Of a stretch of 64,000 nucleotides of DNA, positions 25,510 to 34,550 are shown piece after piece (positions within the stretch are counted from its first letter, which is position 1; each line of letters starts with the position of its first letter). The DNA is taken from NCBI GenBank assembly GCA_021774445.1, contig JAJFJA010000017.1:61703-125702 (forward strand), in the 5' to 3' direction. Below the pieces are notes generated by a model that was not told the DNA's origin, made no database searches, and saw only the letters and a list, made by a program, of their open reading frames with translations. This DNA comes from Alphaproteobacteria bacterium. GTDB taxonomy: Bacteria > Pseudomonadota > Alphaproteobacteria > UBA6615. The position numbers were made by a program, and so were the translations under genes.

Positions 25510-25797
25510 CTATGCGCTCATACGCGCCACATTGTCGTAGGATTCGATGTTGGGCGGTCCGGCGAGGAGGTCGGCCAAGCCACCCCAGATGGCCCTGACC
25601 TGCTCGGTCGCGGCGTCCGCCGCCGCCTGATTTTCGTATATCGACGTGGTGACGCCGTTGCCATCCAAACGCCAGGCCGTGTAGATGTGCACGACACCCG
25701 ATATCTCGGCAACCTGCGCCTTGATGCCGTCGATCTTGGCAACCATTTCGTCGTGACGTGCTGGGTCGAACCGATATGTTGTCACGCGGGCATACAT
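25510..25797 (-). CDS. Small antibiotic-biosynthesis-monooxygenase-like protein
   Basis: 95 residues with the pattern of a dimeric alpha/beta-barrel protein: MYARVTTYRFDP, a helix with MVAKIDGIKAQVAEISG, then VVHIYTAWRLDGNGVTTSIYEN and a final helix. Such proteins act as cofactor-independent monooxygenases or have unassigned roles. It is the last gene of the minus-strand ROK-controlled block, 68 nt after the DUF1349 gene. Confidence 0.7.
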   Translation of the reverse strand: MYARVTTYRFDPARHDEMVAKIDGIKAQVAEISGVVHIYTAWRLDGNGVTTSIYENQAAADAATEQVRAIWGGLADLLAGPPNIESYDNVARMSA

Positions 25798-25865
25798 GTT
25801 TTCGTCTCCCCTAGATTGTCAGGGAGAGCGTGACATAAGGCTCAACTGCGCGCAACTGAGCGGCG

Positions 25866-26447
25866 CTAATCATGGATGTCGTCGACCAGCGGCTCGGTAA
25901 TTTCGAATCCGGTGTAGGTCGCTTCGAATCCCTCTCGTTGCGGGGAGCAGAAGGCGATACCGACGGACAGGGTCGTGTGGATCGGCGGGAAATAGGCGAG
26001 ACGCGCCATCTGCCATGTTCTCCCGTCTTGCCGGTACTGAATGAATACCGCGTCGGCCTTTCTGGTCATGCGGACCGAGATGTTGTCGCCGGTGCCGTCT
26101 AACTTCTGCACCGACCAATCGGAATTGCCGTTGGTCACGACGACGCTGAAATGCCGATGGCCGTCGGTAAACTCGACGCCGCATTTGAGCCAGTGGGTTG
26201 CATCGACGCGCAGCATTAACCCCGCCTGGTCGTAGAGGGTTTCGTAGGCCCCAGAGTAGGTTGCCGATGCCGTGAAATCGCCCGTTACCTTACGCGATAG
26301 GAAGTGTCCGTCGTCGCGATGAAAGCCGTAGTAGGTGCCCTGCCAGAAATCGGTCTTGTGGCCCGAACGCAGGATTAGCGCGGTGTCCGAGGCCTTTACG
26401 AAAGGGGGCTCGTTCAGCCAAGTCATGCCGTCGAGATGCAGCGTCAT
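25866..26447 (-). CDS. DUF1349 (concanavalin-like fold) protein
   Basis: 193 residues, no signal peptide. MTLHLDGMTWLNEPP, then FWQGTYYGFHRDDGHFL, YDQAGLMLRVDATHWLKCGVEF and SVVVTNGNSDWS match the DUF1349 family (YesU-like beta sandwich), several members of which lie next to sugar-catabolism genes. It probably binds or processes a carbohydrate-like compound. It lies 32 nt downstream of the RidA-like gene in the same operon. Confidence 0.85.
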   Translation of the reverse strand: MTLHLDGMTWLNEPPFVKASDTALILRSGHKTDFWQGTYYGFHRDDGHFLSRKVTGDFTASATYSGAYETLYDQAGLMLRVDATHWLKCGVEFTDGHRHFSVVVTNGNSDWSVQKLDGTGDNISVRMTRKADAVFIQYRQDGRTWQMARLAYFPPIHTTLSVGIAFCSPQREGFEATYTGFEITEPLVDDIHD

Positions 26448-26479
26448 CGGTCTTTTCCAGGCAATTCGGTGGGTTGCCG

Positions 26480-26893
26480 CTAGGCCTCGGCCTCGGCCTC
26501 GATCTCGACCAGCATGTCCGGCAAGGCGAGGCGACTAAGCCCGAGAAGGCTTTGCGGAGGACGAATGCCGGCTTGCGATATCCACTCTGCGTAAATCTCA
26601 TAGTTGGTCAGAAAACCATCCATGTCGGTGGTAAAGAAGCGCAGGAATACGATGTCCGCCCGGGTCATGCCGGCCTGTTCGAGAATGGCATCGATGTTGG
26701 AGAGTGCGGTTCTCATCTGTGCGGCGATGTCACCCAGATGTTCGACGCTGATGCCGATCTCGGCTTCGGTGTCCGCTCTTAGGTCGACCTGTCCCGAGCA
26801 GCGCAGATGCTTGGTGGCGCCGGTTACGATTTCGCCCTGATCCATCTGGAAGGCGAGGCCCCAATCGGTCGGGTTTATGGAAGTCCGTTCCAT
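26480..26893 (-). CDS. RidA/YjgF/YER057c/UK114 family protein
   Basis: 137 residues with the chorismate-mutase-like fold of Rid proteins: KHLRCSGQVDLRAD, then QMRTALSNIDAILEQAGMTRADIVFLRFFTTDMDGFL, and the end LPDMLVEIEAEA. At the usual PARS position the sequence is PPQS, so the catalytic Arg of RidA is missing and canonical 2-aminoacrylate deamination is unlikely. The protein probably has a different small-molecule role in the catabolic block. It is 99 nt downstream of the ABC ATPase gene. Confidence 0.88.
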   Translation of the reverse strand: MERTSINPTDWGLAFQMDQGEIVTGATKHLRCSGQVDLRADTEAEIGISVEHLGDIAAQMRTALSNIDAILEQAGMTRADIVFLRFFTTDMDGFLTNYEIYAEWISQAGIRPPQSLLGLSRLALPDMLVEIEAEAEA

Positions 26894-26992
26894 GACGTCT
26901 CCTCTTCAATACTTGTAAGGGACAGCGACAAGCTGCCGATCTTGCGGGCGGCACGGGCTCATTGCAAGTAATCCGGGCGGCCGTCGACGGTC

Positions 26993-27745
26993 TCAGTCGA
27001 CGCCGGTAATCATCGAAACGATTTCGTTTTTGTCGGTTTTCGCCGTCTCACGGATGCCGATTTGCTGGCCGCGACGGAGCACGCAGATACGGTCGGCGAG
27101 GCGGAAGACCTGATCCAGGCTGTGGCTAATGATCAGGATGGCGAGGTTGCGCTCGCGCAGGGTTCGAACGGTCTTTTCCACCTTTGCCGTTTCGGCGACG
27201 CCCAGCGCCGCCGTCGGTTCGTCGAGGAGCACCAGTTTGGTGGCCCAATGGGTCGCACGGGCGATGGCGACGCCTTGGCGCTGGCCGCCGGATAGATCGC
27301 GAATGATGGCGCGGGCCGATGGGATGCGGACGTCCAGCTCATCGACGAGGGTTTGGGTTTCATGAACCATCTTCTTGCGATCGAGCCGGCGAAGTGGGCC
27401 ACGCACCTGTTCACGACCAAGAAACAGGTTCATATAGACCGGCTGCTGATCCGCCAGTGCGAGATCCTGGTAGACGACTTCGATGCCACGTTCGCGCGCC
27501 ACGCTGGCATCGCTGAACGAAACCGTTTCGCCGCTCAGGCTGATGGTGCCGGCGGTCGGTTGGTGTACACCGGAGACCACTTTGACGATGGTGGATTTGC
27601 CGGCGCCATTGTCGCCGACCAGTGCAACGATCTCGCCAGCATACAAATCGAGGGAGAATTTTTCGACCGCGACCACGCCGCCGAATTGCTTGCGGATGTC
27701 TCGCAGCTGCAGCACCGGCGTCCGGTCGTCTGTTTGTGCGCTCAT
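26993..27745 (-). CDS. Sugar-type ABC transporter ATPase, single domain
   Basis: 250-residue ATPase of the carbohydrate-uptake group (FrcA/RbsA half). Walker A GDNGAGKST, signature LSGGQRQGVAIAR and Walker B LVLLDEPTAAL are intact. The lone ATPase domain resembles FrcA-like proteins rather than the duplicated RbsA. No permease or binding-protein gene lies in the block, so its partners must be encoded elsewhere. Its start overlaps the stop of the YhfX-type gene by 4 bases. Confidence 0.92.
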   Translation of the reverse strand: MSAQTDDRTPVLQLRDIRKQFGGVVAVEKFSLDLYAGEIVALVGDNGAGKSTIVKVVSGVHQPTAGTISLSGETVSFSDASVARERGIEVVYQDLALADQQPVYMNLFLGREQVRGPLRRLDRKKMVHETQTLVDELDVRIPSARAIIRDLSGGQRQGVAIARATHWATKLVLLDEPTAALGVAETAKVEKTVRTLRERNLAILIISHSLDQVFRLADRICVLRRGQQIGIRETAKTDKNEIVSMITGVD

Positions 27746-28947
27746 GAGCTTGTCGACAGGCCGGCGACGGGATCGCCAAAGCCATTCTCGATTGTCTGGA
27801 CGGCAGGCTTGTCACCGGCGATCCCGGTGACGCCGACAATGTTGGCGCGCGTTACGAAAGCCTGCCCGCGGAAGCCGAAGACGACGCTGTCGCCGGTTCG
27901 CGGCTTTACCGTGCCACTGGTATCAATCATGCCGTAATAGTCGATCGCACTTGGCGGTGGGATCTCGACACTGGCCAGATCTCGCGCTGCACTGGTGGGT
28001 TCGCGGGCGACGATCGCCTGCACGTCATAGTCGGGGAAAACCGGGTCGATATAAAGACCGCCACCGAAGCAATAGGCGCGACCCGCATGCTCATGGGACA
28101 CCTCGGTGAGGTAGACCACCGCCGGTCGTTCCGGCAAGTCCTTGACGGCATGGAGTGGCGTGGTGCCGTGGAGGCCGTTGCCCGGCTCGCATTGCGTGGC
28201 GCCCGCCTCGGCCAAGGCAGGCAGGACTATGGATGAATTGGTGCCCGGGGCATTGATCTCGATATCACGGCGCCCCGATTTGGTAACCATTGCCGCCGCT
28301 TGGGAGAGCGTCGTCAAGTTGGCGGTCGGCTTTATCTCGTTGGTATCGTTGTCGAACAATAGGGCAGGGAAGGTGGTGACACCGGCGAACCGGGCCCCGG
28401 GAAGGGCGTCGATTTCATCCGCGACCGCAGCAATTTCCTGAGCCGGGAAACCACCTTCGTGGCCGCGGTAAAAGGTATCGCCGGCGGCCTGAATGCGGGT
28501 CAGCAGGTTTTGACGGCGGCCCAATCGGTGCGTCGCGGCGGCGGCTTCCTCGGCTTTGACGCGGTTGAAGACCGTCCAGTAGTCGGGTTGCAGGCGGGCC
28601 GCGGTATCAGCCTCGTGGCGGGGAATCTGCACGAGATGCCCGAGGTGACCGATAGGTAGCCCGGCCCGATGGCAGGCGATGGCGCACGCCATATCGACAG
28701 CGACCGCCTTGTCGATGCCGCCCTGTTTGACCGCTCGGCAGAAGGCGGAGTTGCGTCCGACCTGCTTGGTCATGGCGAAGGTCTTTAGCCCCAGACGATC
28801 GGCTTCGGCTTTGAAGAGTCGGGTGTTGGCCGTGACCGTGTCGAGATCGATGACGTAGGTGTTTGCGGGGATGCTGCCATCCTGGTGCAAGACGATAGCA
28901 GCCTCGATGAGCTGAGGATTGCGGCGGCGAAGAACATCAAGGAACAT
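27742..28947 (-). CDS. YhfX-type PLP-dependent enzyme, alanine-racemase fold
   Basis: 401 residues. The N-terminal MFLDVLRRRNPQLIEAAI and NTYVIDLDTVTANTRLF, then KTFAMTKQVGRNSAFCRA with the presumed PLP lysine, match the YhfX subgroup of the alanine racemase/D-threonine aldolase superfamily. The C-terminal beta domain has GTVKPRTGDSVVFGFRGQAFVTRA. Reactions in this subgroup are not well defined; racemisation or lyase chemistry on an amino acid is likely. The gene follows the ROK repressor after 75 nt and overlaps the ABC ATPase gene. Confidence 0.85.
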   Translation of the reverse strand: MFLDVLRRRNPQLIEAAIVLHQDGSIPANTYVIDLDTVTANTRLFKAEADRLGLKTFAMTKQVGRNSAFCRAVKQGGIDKAVAVDMACAIACHRAGLPIGHLGHLVQIPRHEADTAARLQPDYWTVFNRVKAEEAAAATHRLGRRQNLLTRIQAAGDTFYRGHEGGFPAQEIAAVADEIDALPGARFAGVTTFPALLFDNDTNEIKPTANLTTLSQAAAMVTKSGRRDIEINAPGTNSSIVLPALAEAGATQCEPGNGLHGTTPLHAVKDLPERPAVVYLTEVSHEHAGRAYCFGGGLYIDPVFPDYDVQAIVAREPTSAARDLASVEIPPPSAIDYYGMIDTSGTVKPRTGDSVVFGFRGQAFVTRANIVGVTGIAGDKPAVQTIENGFGDPVAGLSTSS

Positions 28948-29022
28948 CGAAGAACCCCACGAATAGTGTTGGCCGATAGCGGTCTTGCTGCCGCTTGATT
29001 GATGTTTGGGCGTCTGCCGCGA

Positions 29023-30216
29023 TCATCCGGCAGCGCCGACGAATTTCACGACCTCGGCGGGCGGAAGGGCGATCTCGGCGCCCGGAACGCCGCCGGAGAA
29101 CAACGTCGCGTGGAGCCGACTGAGACCAATGGCGGCGCCGCCGGCGATGGTTGCCTGCGCGCCCAAGGCAGATGCCGCGAGGTCGATGGGGTAGGGAAAA
29201 CACAGCGGCAAGAGCTTGCGGACACGGTCGACAAGTTCCTCTCGGCCGCCGATCGAGCCGCCGAGCACGACTTTGCCGGGGTCGGTGACGGCACAGACGG
29301 TGGCGATGGCGCGGGCGATGTAGTGGGCGGTCTCGTCGAGAACAGTGCGCGCGCAGGGATCGGTGGCGGCCGCCTCGAAGAGGGCTGGAATGTTGGCGTC
29401 TTTGCCGCTGAGTTCGCGGTAGCGCGCGCGCATGCCGGCGGTCGCGGTCACGCGTTCCAGTGCGCCGACACGCCGTGACTCCGGCTCGAACGGATTCGCG
29501 CCAATGGGCAGAAAACCAAGCTCGCCGGAGCCATTGGCATGACCGCGAACGAGTTCACCGCCGACCATGATACCGGCGCCGATACCGGTGCCGAGGGCGA
29601 TATAGGCGAGATCATCGACGCCGGCGCCACTGCCGACCCAATGTTCACCCAAGACCGCAAGGTTGACATCGTTTTCAAGGATGACGTCGAGGTCAAGTTC
29701 CCGCCGCAGCGCTGCGGCAACGTCGAAAGTGTCGAAATCGGGAATGTTCGGTGCCATCAGGACGCGGCCGGTCCGGCGATCCGGTACACCCGGGACGCCG
29801 ACAACGACCAAGCGCACCTTGTCGAAATCGATACGATTGTGGCGTGCGGCTTCCCTACATAGGCGGGAGATCTGGCGAACGACATGTTTGCCGCCACGCT
29901 TATCAGTGGATTCAGTCAACTCAGCAAGAACTCGGCAGGACAAATCAGCAATCGCGGCGCGCGCCTTGGTTCCACCGAGATCGACGGTGGCGATGCAAGC
30001 TGCTTCGGGCACGATCTCGTAAGTCACCGCCGTGCGACCAACATGGCCACTGGTCCGGCCAGTTTCGCGAATCCAGCCACCGTTTTCGAGCTGGCGAGCG
30101 ATTTCCGAGATCGTCTGCTTCGAAAGGCCGGTTTGTTTGGCAACGCTCGCCCGGGAGATTGGGCCGCAATGGACGATCGTCTCCATTACCGTGCAGAGGG
30201 AAAATCGGCGCGACAT
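29023..30216 (-). CDS. ROK-family transcriptional repressor
   Basis: 397 residues from the ATG at 30216; GTG 30234 is an alternative. The open frame reaches 30399, but that would run over a perfect operator palindrome at 30247-30279, so a downstream start is preferred. The N-terminal winged helix (ISRASVAKQTGLSKQTISEIARQL) is followed by a sugar-kinase-like ROK core with ATP-site DLGGTKARAAI and sugar-site GTGIGAGIMVGGELVRGHANGSGELG. The zinc-motif region (usually with CxCGxxGC) is replaced by NPFEPESRRVGALE, so the ROK zinc site is absent. Likely regulates itself and the five genes downstream in response to a sugar or derivative. Confidence 0.9.
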   Translation of the reverse strand: MSRRFSLCTVMETIVHCGPISRASVAKQTGLSKQTISEIARQLENGGWIRETGRTSGHVGRTAVTYEIVPEAACIATVDLGGTKARAAIADLSCRVLAELTESTDKRGGKHVVRQISRLCREAARHNRIDFDKVRLVVVGVPGVPDRRTGRVLMAPNIPDFDTFDVAAALRRELDLDVILENDVNLAVLGEHWVGSGAGVDDLAYIALGTGIGAGIMVGGELVRGHANGSGELGFLPIGANPFEPESRRVGALERVTATAGMRARYRELSGKDANIPALFEAAATDPCARTVLDETAHYIARAIATVCAVTDPGKVVLGGSIGGREELVDRVRKLLPLCFPYPIDLAASALGAQATIAGGAAIGLSRLHATLFSGGVPGAEIALPPAEVVKFVGAAG

Positions 30217-30246
30217 ACGGGAGGCTTCGCTCACAATGCGGCGACT

Positions 30247-30279
30247 CTTATTAGTTCGTTCTGTTACAGAACTAATAAG
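30247..30279. promoter_or_regulatory. Perfect palindromic operator upstream of the ROK repressor
   Basis: CTTATTAGTTC (30247-30257) and GAACTAATAAG (30269-30279) are perfect inverted 11-bp arms with an 11-nt spacer. Inside, GTTCTG-TTA-CAGAAC forms a second nested palindrome. The TTAGTT and AACTAA half-sites resemble operators of XylR-type ROK repressors. It lies 13-31 bp upstream of the two candidate starts, so autoregulation of the whole minus-strand block is likely. Confidence 0.8.
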
Positions 30280-30414
30280 ATAAGAAGCGATGCGGGTCAA
30301 GTGGGGCGCGATGCCGGCGGTTTCGGGACGAGCTACGGCGGCGGTTGGGACGACCGGGAGCCGGACCGATCCGGCGTACGCGGCGCCGGCCAACGGCACG
30401 GGTAGTCGGTCGCC

Positions 30415-31326
30415 TCAGCCGAGGACCGTGACCAGATTCTGCGGCACCTGCGCGCGGATGATCGTGGCCAAGCGGGTGACCAGTTCGGTGCGTGGATAGG
30501 AGGCTCGGCAGACGAGTGTCACGTACCGCCCGGCTTTGTTGGAGGTTTCGCGTCGCGTGGTGATGCCGGCGGACCCGACACCTTTTTTGGGCTTTGCCAA
30601 GGCCGGTACCAAGGTGACGCCGTCGCCCGCGGCGACCAGCGCGAGCAGGGTCTCCAGGCTGGTTTCTCGGGTGTTGGCATTGGTGATTCCGGTAGTGGCG
30701 TGACAGGCGTCCAAGATCTGGTCGCGCAGGCAATGTCCGTCGGCGAGTAACAGCAGTTCCTGATGATCGAGCCGGTCGAGATCGATGGTCTTCCGGCCGG
30801 CCAGGGCATGTTGGTTCGGGAGCGCTATCCAGAAGGGTTCGTCATAGAGGGCGATGGCGCGCAGATGCCGCTCCTCGGGCGGCGTCGCCAGGATAGCGCC
30901 ATCCAATTCTCCGACGGCGACCCGCTTTTCCAAATCGCCGGTCAAGCCCTCGATCAACGTCAATGAGAGATCGGGTAACTGCCGGCGGATTTCGGGCAGA
31001 ATAAGCGGCGACAGATAAGGGCCGATGGTCGCGATCATGCCAAGCCGATAGAGCCCGGACAACGGGTCCCGCGCGGCATGGGCGGTGGCGATTATTTCGT
31101 CCGACAAGGTAATCAACCGGCGGGCTTGCGCGACAATTTGCTGGCCGGTGGGGGTGACCTGAACCGCGCGGTTGGTCCGCTCAAACAGGGTCACACCAAG
31201 AGAGTCCTCGAGCTTGCGAATTTGGCCGCTCAGGGCGGGCTGGCTGATATGGCATTTATGCGCGGCACGACCGAAATGCAGCTCTTCGGCGACGGCTATT
31301 ACATATCGGAGGTCTCTGATGTTCAT
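30415..31326 (-). CDS. oxyR: Peroxide-responsive LysR-type regulator OxyR
   Basis: 303 residues from the ATG at 31326; a TTG four codons upstream is less likely. The LysR helix-turn-helix (LHFGRAAHKCHISQPALSGQIRKLE) leads the protein. In the effector domain, ADGHCLRDQILDAC carries the two redox cysteines, which fall at Cys199 and Cys208, the E. coli OxyR numbering. Thus a peroxide-driven disulfide switch is intact. The gene is divergent from a catalase gene with an OxyR-like site in between. Confidence 0.95.
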   Translation of the reverse strand: MNIRDLRYVIAVAEELHFGRAAHKCHISQPALSGQIRKLEDSLGVTLFERTNRAVQVTPTGQQIVAQARRLITLSDEIIATAHAARDPLSGLYRLGMIATIGPYLSPLILPEIRRQLPDLSLTLIEGLTGDLEKRVAVGELDGAILATPPEERHLRAIALYDEPFWIALPNQHALAGRKTIDLDRLDHQELLLLADGHCLRDQILDACHATTGITNANTRETSLETLLALVAAGDGVTLVPALAKPKKGVGSAGITTRRETSNKAGRYVTLVCRASYPRTELVTRLATIIRAQVPQNLVTVLG

Positions 31327-31352
31327 CGGGCGGTTCAACGGCTGTCAGTATG

Positions 31353-31378
31353 ATAGGTATAGCTTATCGATTCGATAA
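31353..31378. promoter_or_regulatory. Probable OxyR site between oxyR and the catalase gene
   Basis: ATAGGTATAGCTTAT (31353-31367) fits one half of the OxyR pattern ATAGnTnnnAnCTAT loosely. It overlaps the perfect palindrome TTATCGA-T-TCGATAA (31364-31378). Position between divergent oxyR and katA supports peroxide control of both. Confidence 0.55.
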
Positions 31379-31465
31379 ATACAATCGACTTTACAGATAT
31401 ACGGCCCATCGCTACTTTCGGGAGGCACAGGCGATCACCACCGACCCAGCGGGAGCAGACAGACG

Positions 31466-32902
31466 ATGAGTAGATGCCCGATCATGACAGCCAACAATGG
31501 CAGTCCAATATCCGACAACCGAAACAGCCTCACGGCGGGGCCACGAGGCCCGCTGCTGGCGCAGGATTGGCAGCTGTTCGAGAAACATGCGCATTTCAAC
31601 CGTGAGCGCATCCCTGAGCGGATCGTGCATGCCAAAGGTTCGGGTGCCTACGGCAAGCTCACCATCACCGGCGATATCACCAAATATACCAAGGCGAAGG
31701 TGTTCGAGGTCGGCAAGGAAACCGAGTGTTTTTTGCGGTTCTCCACGGTGGCCGGGGAGAAAGGCGCGGCGGATGCCGAGCGCGACGTGCGGGGCTTCGC
31801 GGTGAAGTTCTACACGGAGGAGGGCAACTGGGACATCGTCGGCAACAACACGCCGGTGTTCTTCGTCCGGGATCCCTATAAATTCATGGACTTCATCCAT
31901 AGCCAGAAGCGCGACCCAAGAACAAATCTGCGCTCCGGCACCATGCAATGGGATTTCTGGTCCCATGCGCCGGAGGCGCTGCACCAGATCACGATCCTCA
32001 TGTCGGACCGCGGTCAGCCGGCGTCCTATCGCCATATGAATGGCTACGGCTCCCATACCTACAGCCTGATCAACGCCGCCGGCGAGCGGTGCTGGGTGAA
32101 GTTCCACTTCAAGACCGAACAGGGTCATAAGACCAACAGTAACGAGCAAGTTGCCGAACTCATCGGCAACGACCGGGAAAGCCACCAGCGCGACCTGTAT
32201 GAGGCGATCGAGAATAGTGATTTTCCGAAGTGGAAGCTGAAAGTGCAGATCATGACGGAGGCGGCGGCGGCCGGCACATCCTTCAACCCCTTCGACCTGA
32301 CGAAGGTGTGGCCGCATAGCGACTTCCCGTTGATCGACGTCGGCGTCCTGGAGCTCAACCGAAACCCGGAGAACTATTTTGCCGAGGTCGAGCAGGCAGC
32401 CTTTACGCCGGCGAACATCGTCCCCGGCATCGGCCACAGCCCCGACAAGATGCTGCAGATGCGGATTCTGTCCTACGGTGATGCGCAGCGTTACCGCGTC
32501 GGTGCCAACCATCAGCAGCTGCCGGTGAATGCGGCACGCTGTCCCGTGCGCAACTATCAGCGCGATGGCGCCATGCGGTTCGACGGCAATGGCGGCGGGG
32601 CGGTCAACTACGAGCCCAATAGTTTCGGCGGGCCGGTCGAAGATGCGTCGGCGAAAGAGCCGGTGCTGGCGCTCGCCGGCGTGGCGGACCGCTACGATCA
32701 CCGCGAAGGCAATGACGACTTCAGCCAAGCCGGCAACCTGTTCCGGCTGATGCCCAGGGCCGAGCAGGACCGCTTGATGGATACCATCGCCGGCGCCATG
32801 GCCGGGGTCCCGACGGAGATCCTGCTAAGGCAACTGGGCTATTTTCGGGAAGCCGATGCGGTCTATGGGGATGGGATCGCAAAACGGCTAGGCCTCGATT
32901 GA
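31466..32902 (+). CDS. katA: Monofunctional haem catalase
   Basis: 478 residues, the size of small-subunit (clade 3) catalases; H2O2 is split to water and oxygen in the cytoplasm. The catalytic His55 lies in [12 protein letters not shown], the distal Asn in [12 protein letters not shown], and the haem-ligand Tyr in [21 protein letters not shown] and NFQRDG-like NYQRDGAM are also present. A second ATG at 31484 is possible. The gene is divergent from oxyR and has a large 3' hairpin. No signal peptide is seen. Confidence 0.95.
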   Translation: MSRCPIMTANNGSPISDNRNSLTAGPRGPLLAQDWQLFEKHAHFNRERIPERIVHAKGSGAYGKLTITGDITKYTKAKVFEVGKETECFLRFSTVAGEKGAADAERDVRGFAVKFYTEEGNWDIVGNNTPVFFVRDPYKFMDFIHSQKRDPRTNLRSGTMQWDFWSHAPEALHQITILMSDRGQPASYRHMNGYGSHTYSLINAAGERCWVKFHFKTEQGHKTNSNEQVAELIGNDRESHQRDLYEAIENSDFPKWKLKVQIMTEAAAAGTSFNPFDLTKVWPHSDFPLIDVGVLELNRNPENYFAEVEQAAFTPANIVPGIGHSPDKMLQMRILSYGDAQRYRVGANHQQLPVNAARCPVRNYQRDGAMRFDGNGGGAVNYEPNSFGGPVEDASAKEPVLALAGVADRYDHREGNDDFSQAGNLFRLMPRAEQDRLMDTIAGAMAGVPTEILLRQLGYFREADAVYGDGIAKRLGLD

Positions 32903-32925
32903 GCCTTGCCGATCCTTCCCGCCCG

Positions 32926-32965
32926 GGTTTGCCCTCGCCACGGTTTTCGTCGGCGGGGGCAAACC
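32926..32965 (+). terminator. Hairpin downstream of the catalase gene
   Basis: A 14-bp stem: GGTTTGCCCTCGCC (32926-32939) with GGCGGGGGCAAACC (32952-32965), one G/T wobble and a 12-nt loop, 23 nt past the catalase stop. No T-run follows, so it may act mainly as a 3'-end stabiliser or a Rho-assisted terminator. Confidence 0.55.
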
Positions 32966-33100
32966 GCTTGGCCGGACGCAAGGCGGTTTGGCAAGATCGG
33001 GGTTGGTCTTGCCGGCAGCAGCGTTTATCTCTGGGCCGCCCTACCGTACGGTAGGAACACCGGGCCGTGGAGATCCGGGACCGTCGTCAGGGAGGTATGA

Positions 33101-34513
33101 GTGACTGCACCGAAATTGGATCCAGATCGGTTGCTACCGACCGGGGAGGGGGTTCGTCGGCTGGCGCGCACGCTGTATGAGGAAATCGCGACGCTGCCGC
33201 TGATCTGTCCGCACGGCCATACGGACCCAGCTTGGTTCGTCGACAATGCCTGCTTTGAAGATGCCGCCGAGTTGCTGATCTTGCCGGATCACTACGTGCT
33301 GCGGATGCTGCTGAGCCAGGGCGTCTGCTATGACGATCTAGGCGTGCCGCGCGCCGACGGCACCGTGCCGGCTGTGGATGGGCGGTCAATCTGGCGGCTG
33401 TTCGCCGCCAATTACCGCCTGTTTCTGGGTACCCCGTCGCGGGTGTGGATGGACCACGCATTGTATGAGGTGATCGGCGTCGATCGCCGGCTCGACGAGG
33501 CGACGGCGGACTATACTTATGATTTCATCAACGAGCGCCTTGCCGACGACAGTTTCAGGCCGCGCGCGTTGTACGAGCGGTTCGGGATCGAGGTTCTGGC
33601 GACGACCGATGACGCGTTGGACGATCTTGCCAATCACCGGGCGTTGCGGGACGGCGATTGGCAGGGCCGTGTGATACCGACCTTCCGACCGGATCGGGTC
33701 ACGGATCCGGACAATGAGGGTTTTCGCGGCGATGTGCCGAGACTGGCCGAGCTGACGGGCGAAGACGTCACGGATTGGTCAGGCTATTTGGCGGCACTTC
33801 GGCGCCGGCGCGCGACATTTATCGGCCTGGGTGCTACGGCGACGGATAGTGGTTTTCCGACGGCGCGAACGGCCGATCTCGCCGAAACCGAGTGCCAGCG
33901 CCTGCTCACCGGTGCGTTGGCCGGAACGCTGCCGCCCGATGACGCCGATCTCTTCCGCGGCCAGATGCTGACGGAGATGGCGCGGATGAGCATCGACGAC
34001 GGGCTGGTCATGCAACTGCATGTGGGGTCGGGCCGCAATTATGCTCCGGCGGTGCAGGCCAGGTATGGCCGCGATCGGGGCTTCGATATTCCAATGGCCA
34101 CCGATTGGTCGAAAGGCCTAAAGCCGCTGCTCGACGCCTGCGGCCTGGACGAGCGTTTGAGGCTTATTCTGTTCACCCTCGACGAAGCGACCTATACGCG
34201 CGAACTGGCGCCGCTGGTCGGCGCGTTTCCCTCACTCTTGCTGGGCCCACCGTGGTGGTTCTTCGATTCGCCGAACGGCATGCGAGACTATCGCCGGCGG
34301 GTTACCGAAACAGCCGGATACTTCAACACGGCCGGCTTCAATGACGATACCCGGGCGCTGCTCTCCATCCCGGCGCGGCACGACATGTACCGCCGCGTCG
34401 AGGCCGGGGTGCTGGCCGAGTTCGTGGCCGAAGGGCAATTCGGCCTTGAGGAAGCCAGGGACCTTGCGCAAGAACTCGCGGTCGGTTTGGTTCGGCGGGC
34501 CTATAAACTCTAG
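33101..34513 (+). CDS. uxaC: Glucuronate/galacturonate isomerase
   Basis: 470 residues of the UxaC family, which convert D-glucuronate to fructuronate and D-galacturonate to tagaturonate. The N-terminal metal motif PHGHTDP, then WRLFAANYRLFLGTPSRVWMDH, the segment VIPTFRPDRVTDP, and LGPPWWFFDSPNGMRDYRR are family hallmarks. The GTG start has GGAGG 6 nt upstream. It is followed 37 nt later by an FAD oxidoreductase gene. No other uronate-pathway gene (uxuA, uxuB, kdgK) lies in the window. Confidence 0.94.
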   Translation: MTAPKLDPDRLLPTGEGVRRLARTLYEEIATLPLICPHGHTDPAWFVDNACFEDAAELLILPDHYVLRMLLSQGVCYDDLGVPRADGTVPAVDGRSIWRLFAANYRLFLGTPSRVWMDHALYEVIGVDRRLDEATADYTYDFINERLADDSFRPRALYERFGIEVLATTDDALDDLANHRALRDGDWQGRVIPTFRPDRVTDPDNEGFRGDVPRLAELTGEDVTDWSGYLAALRRRRATFIGLGATATDSGFPTARTADLAETECQRLLTGALAGTLPPDDADLFRGQMLTEMARMSIDDGLVMQLHVGSGRNYAPAVQARYGRDRGFDIPMATDWSKGLKPLLDACGLDERLRLILFTLDEATYTRELAPLVGAFPSLLLGPPWWFFDSPNGMRDYRRRVTETAGYFNTAGFNDDTRALLSIPARHDMYRRVEAGVLAEFVAEGQFGLEEARDLAQELAVGLVRRAYKL

Positions 34514-34550
34514 CGGGCAAGTTCCCGCTGGCGCATGAGGAGTTGTCGCC

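Noticed and set aside
30217..30399. Upstream extension of the ROK protein
   Set aside because: It would place coding sequence across the perfect operator palindrome and has no family similarity; ROK repressors usually start near the helix-turn-helix.
31412..32728. Minus-strand open frame of 438 codons over the catalase gene
   Set aside because: Catalase motifs on the plus strand are unmistakable; the opposite frame is a high-GC artefact.
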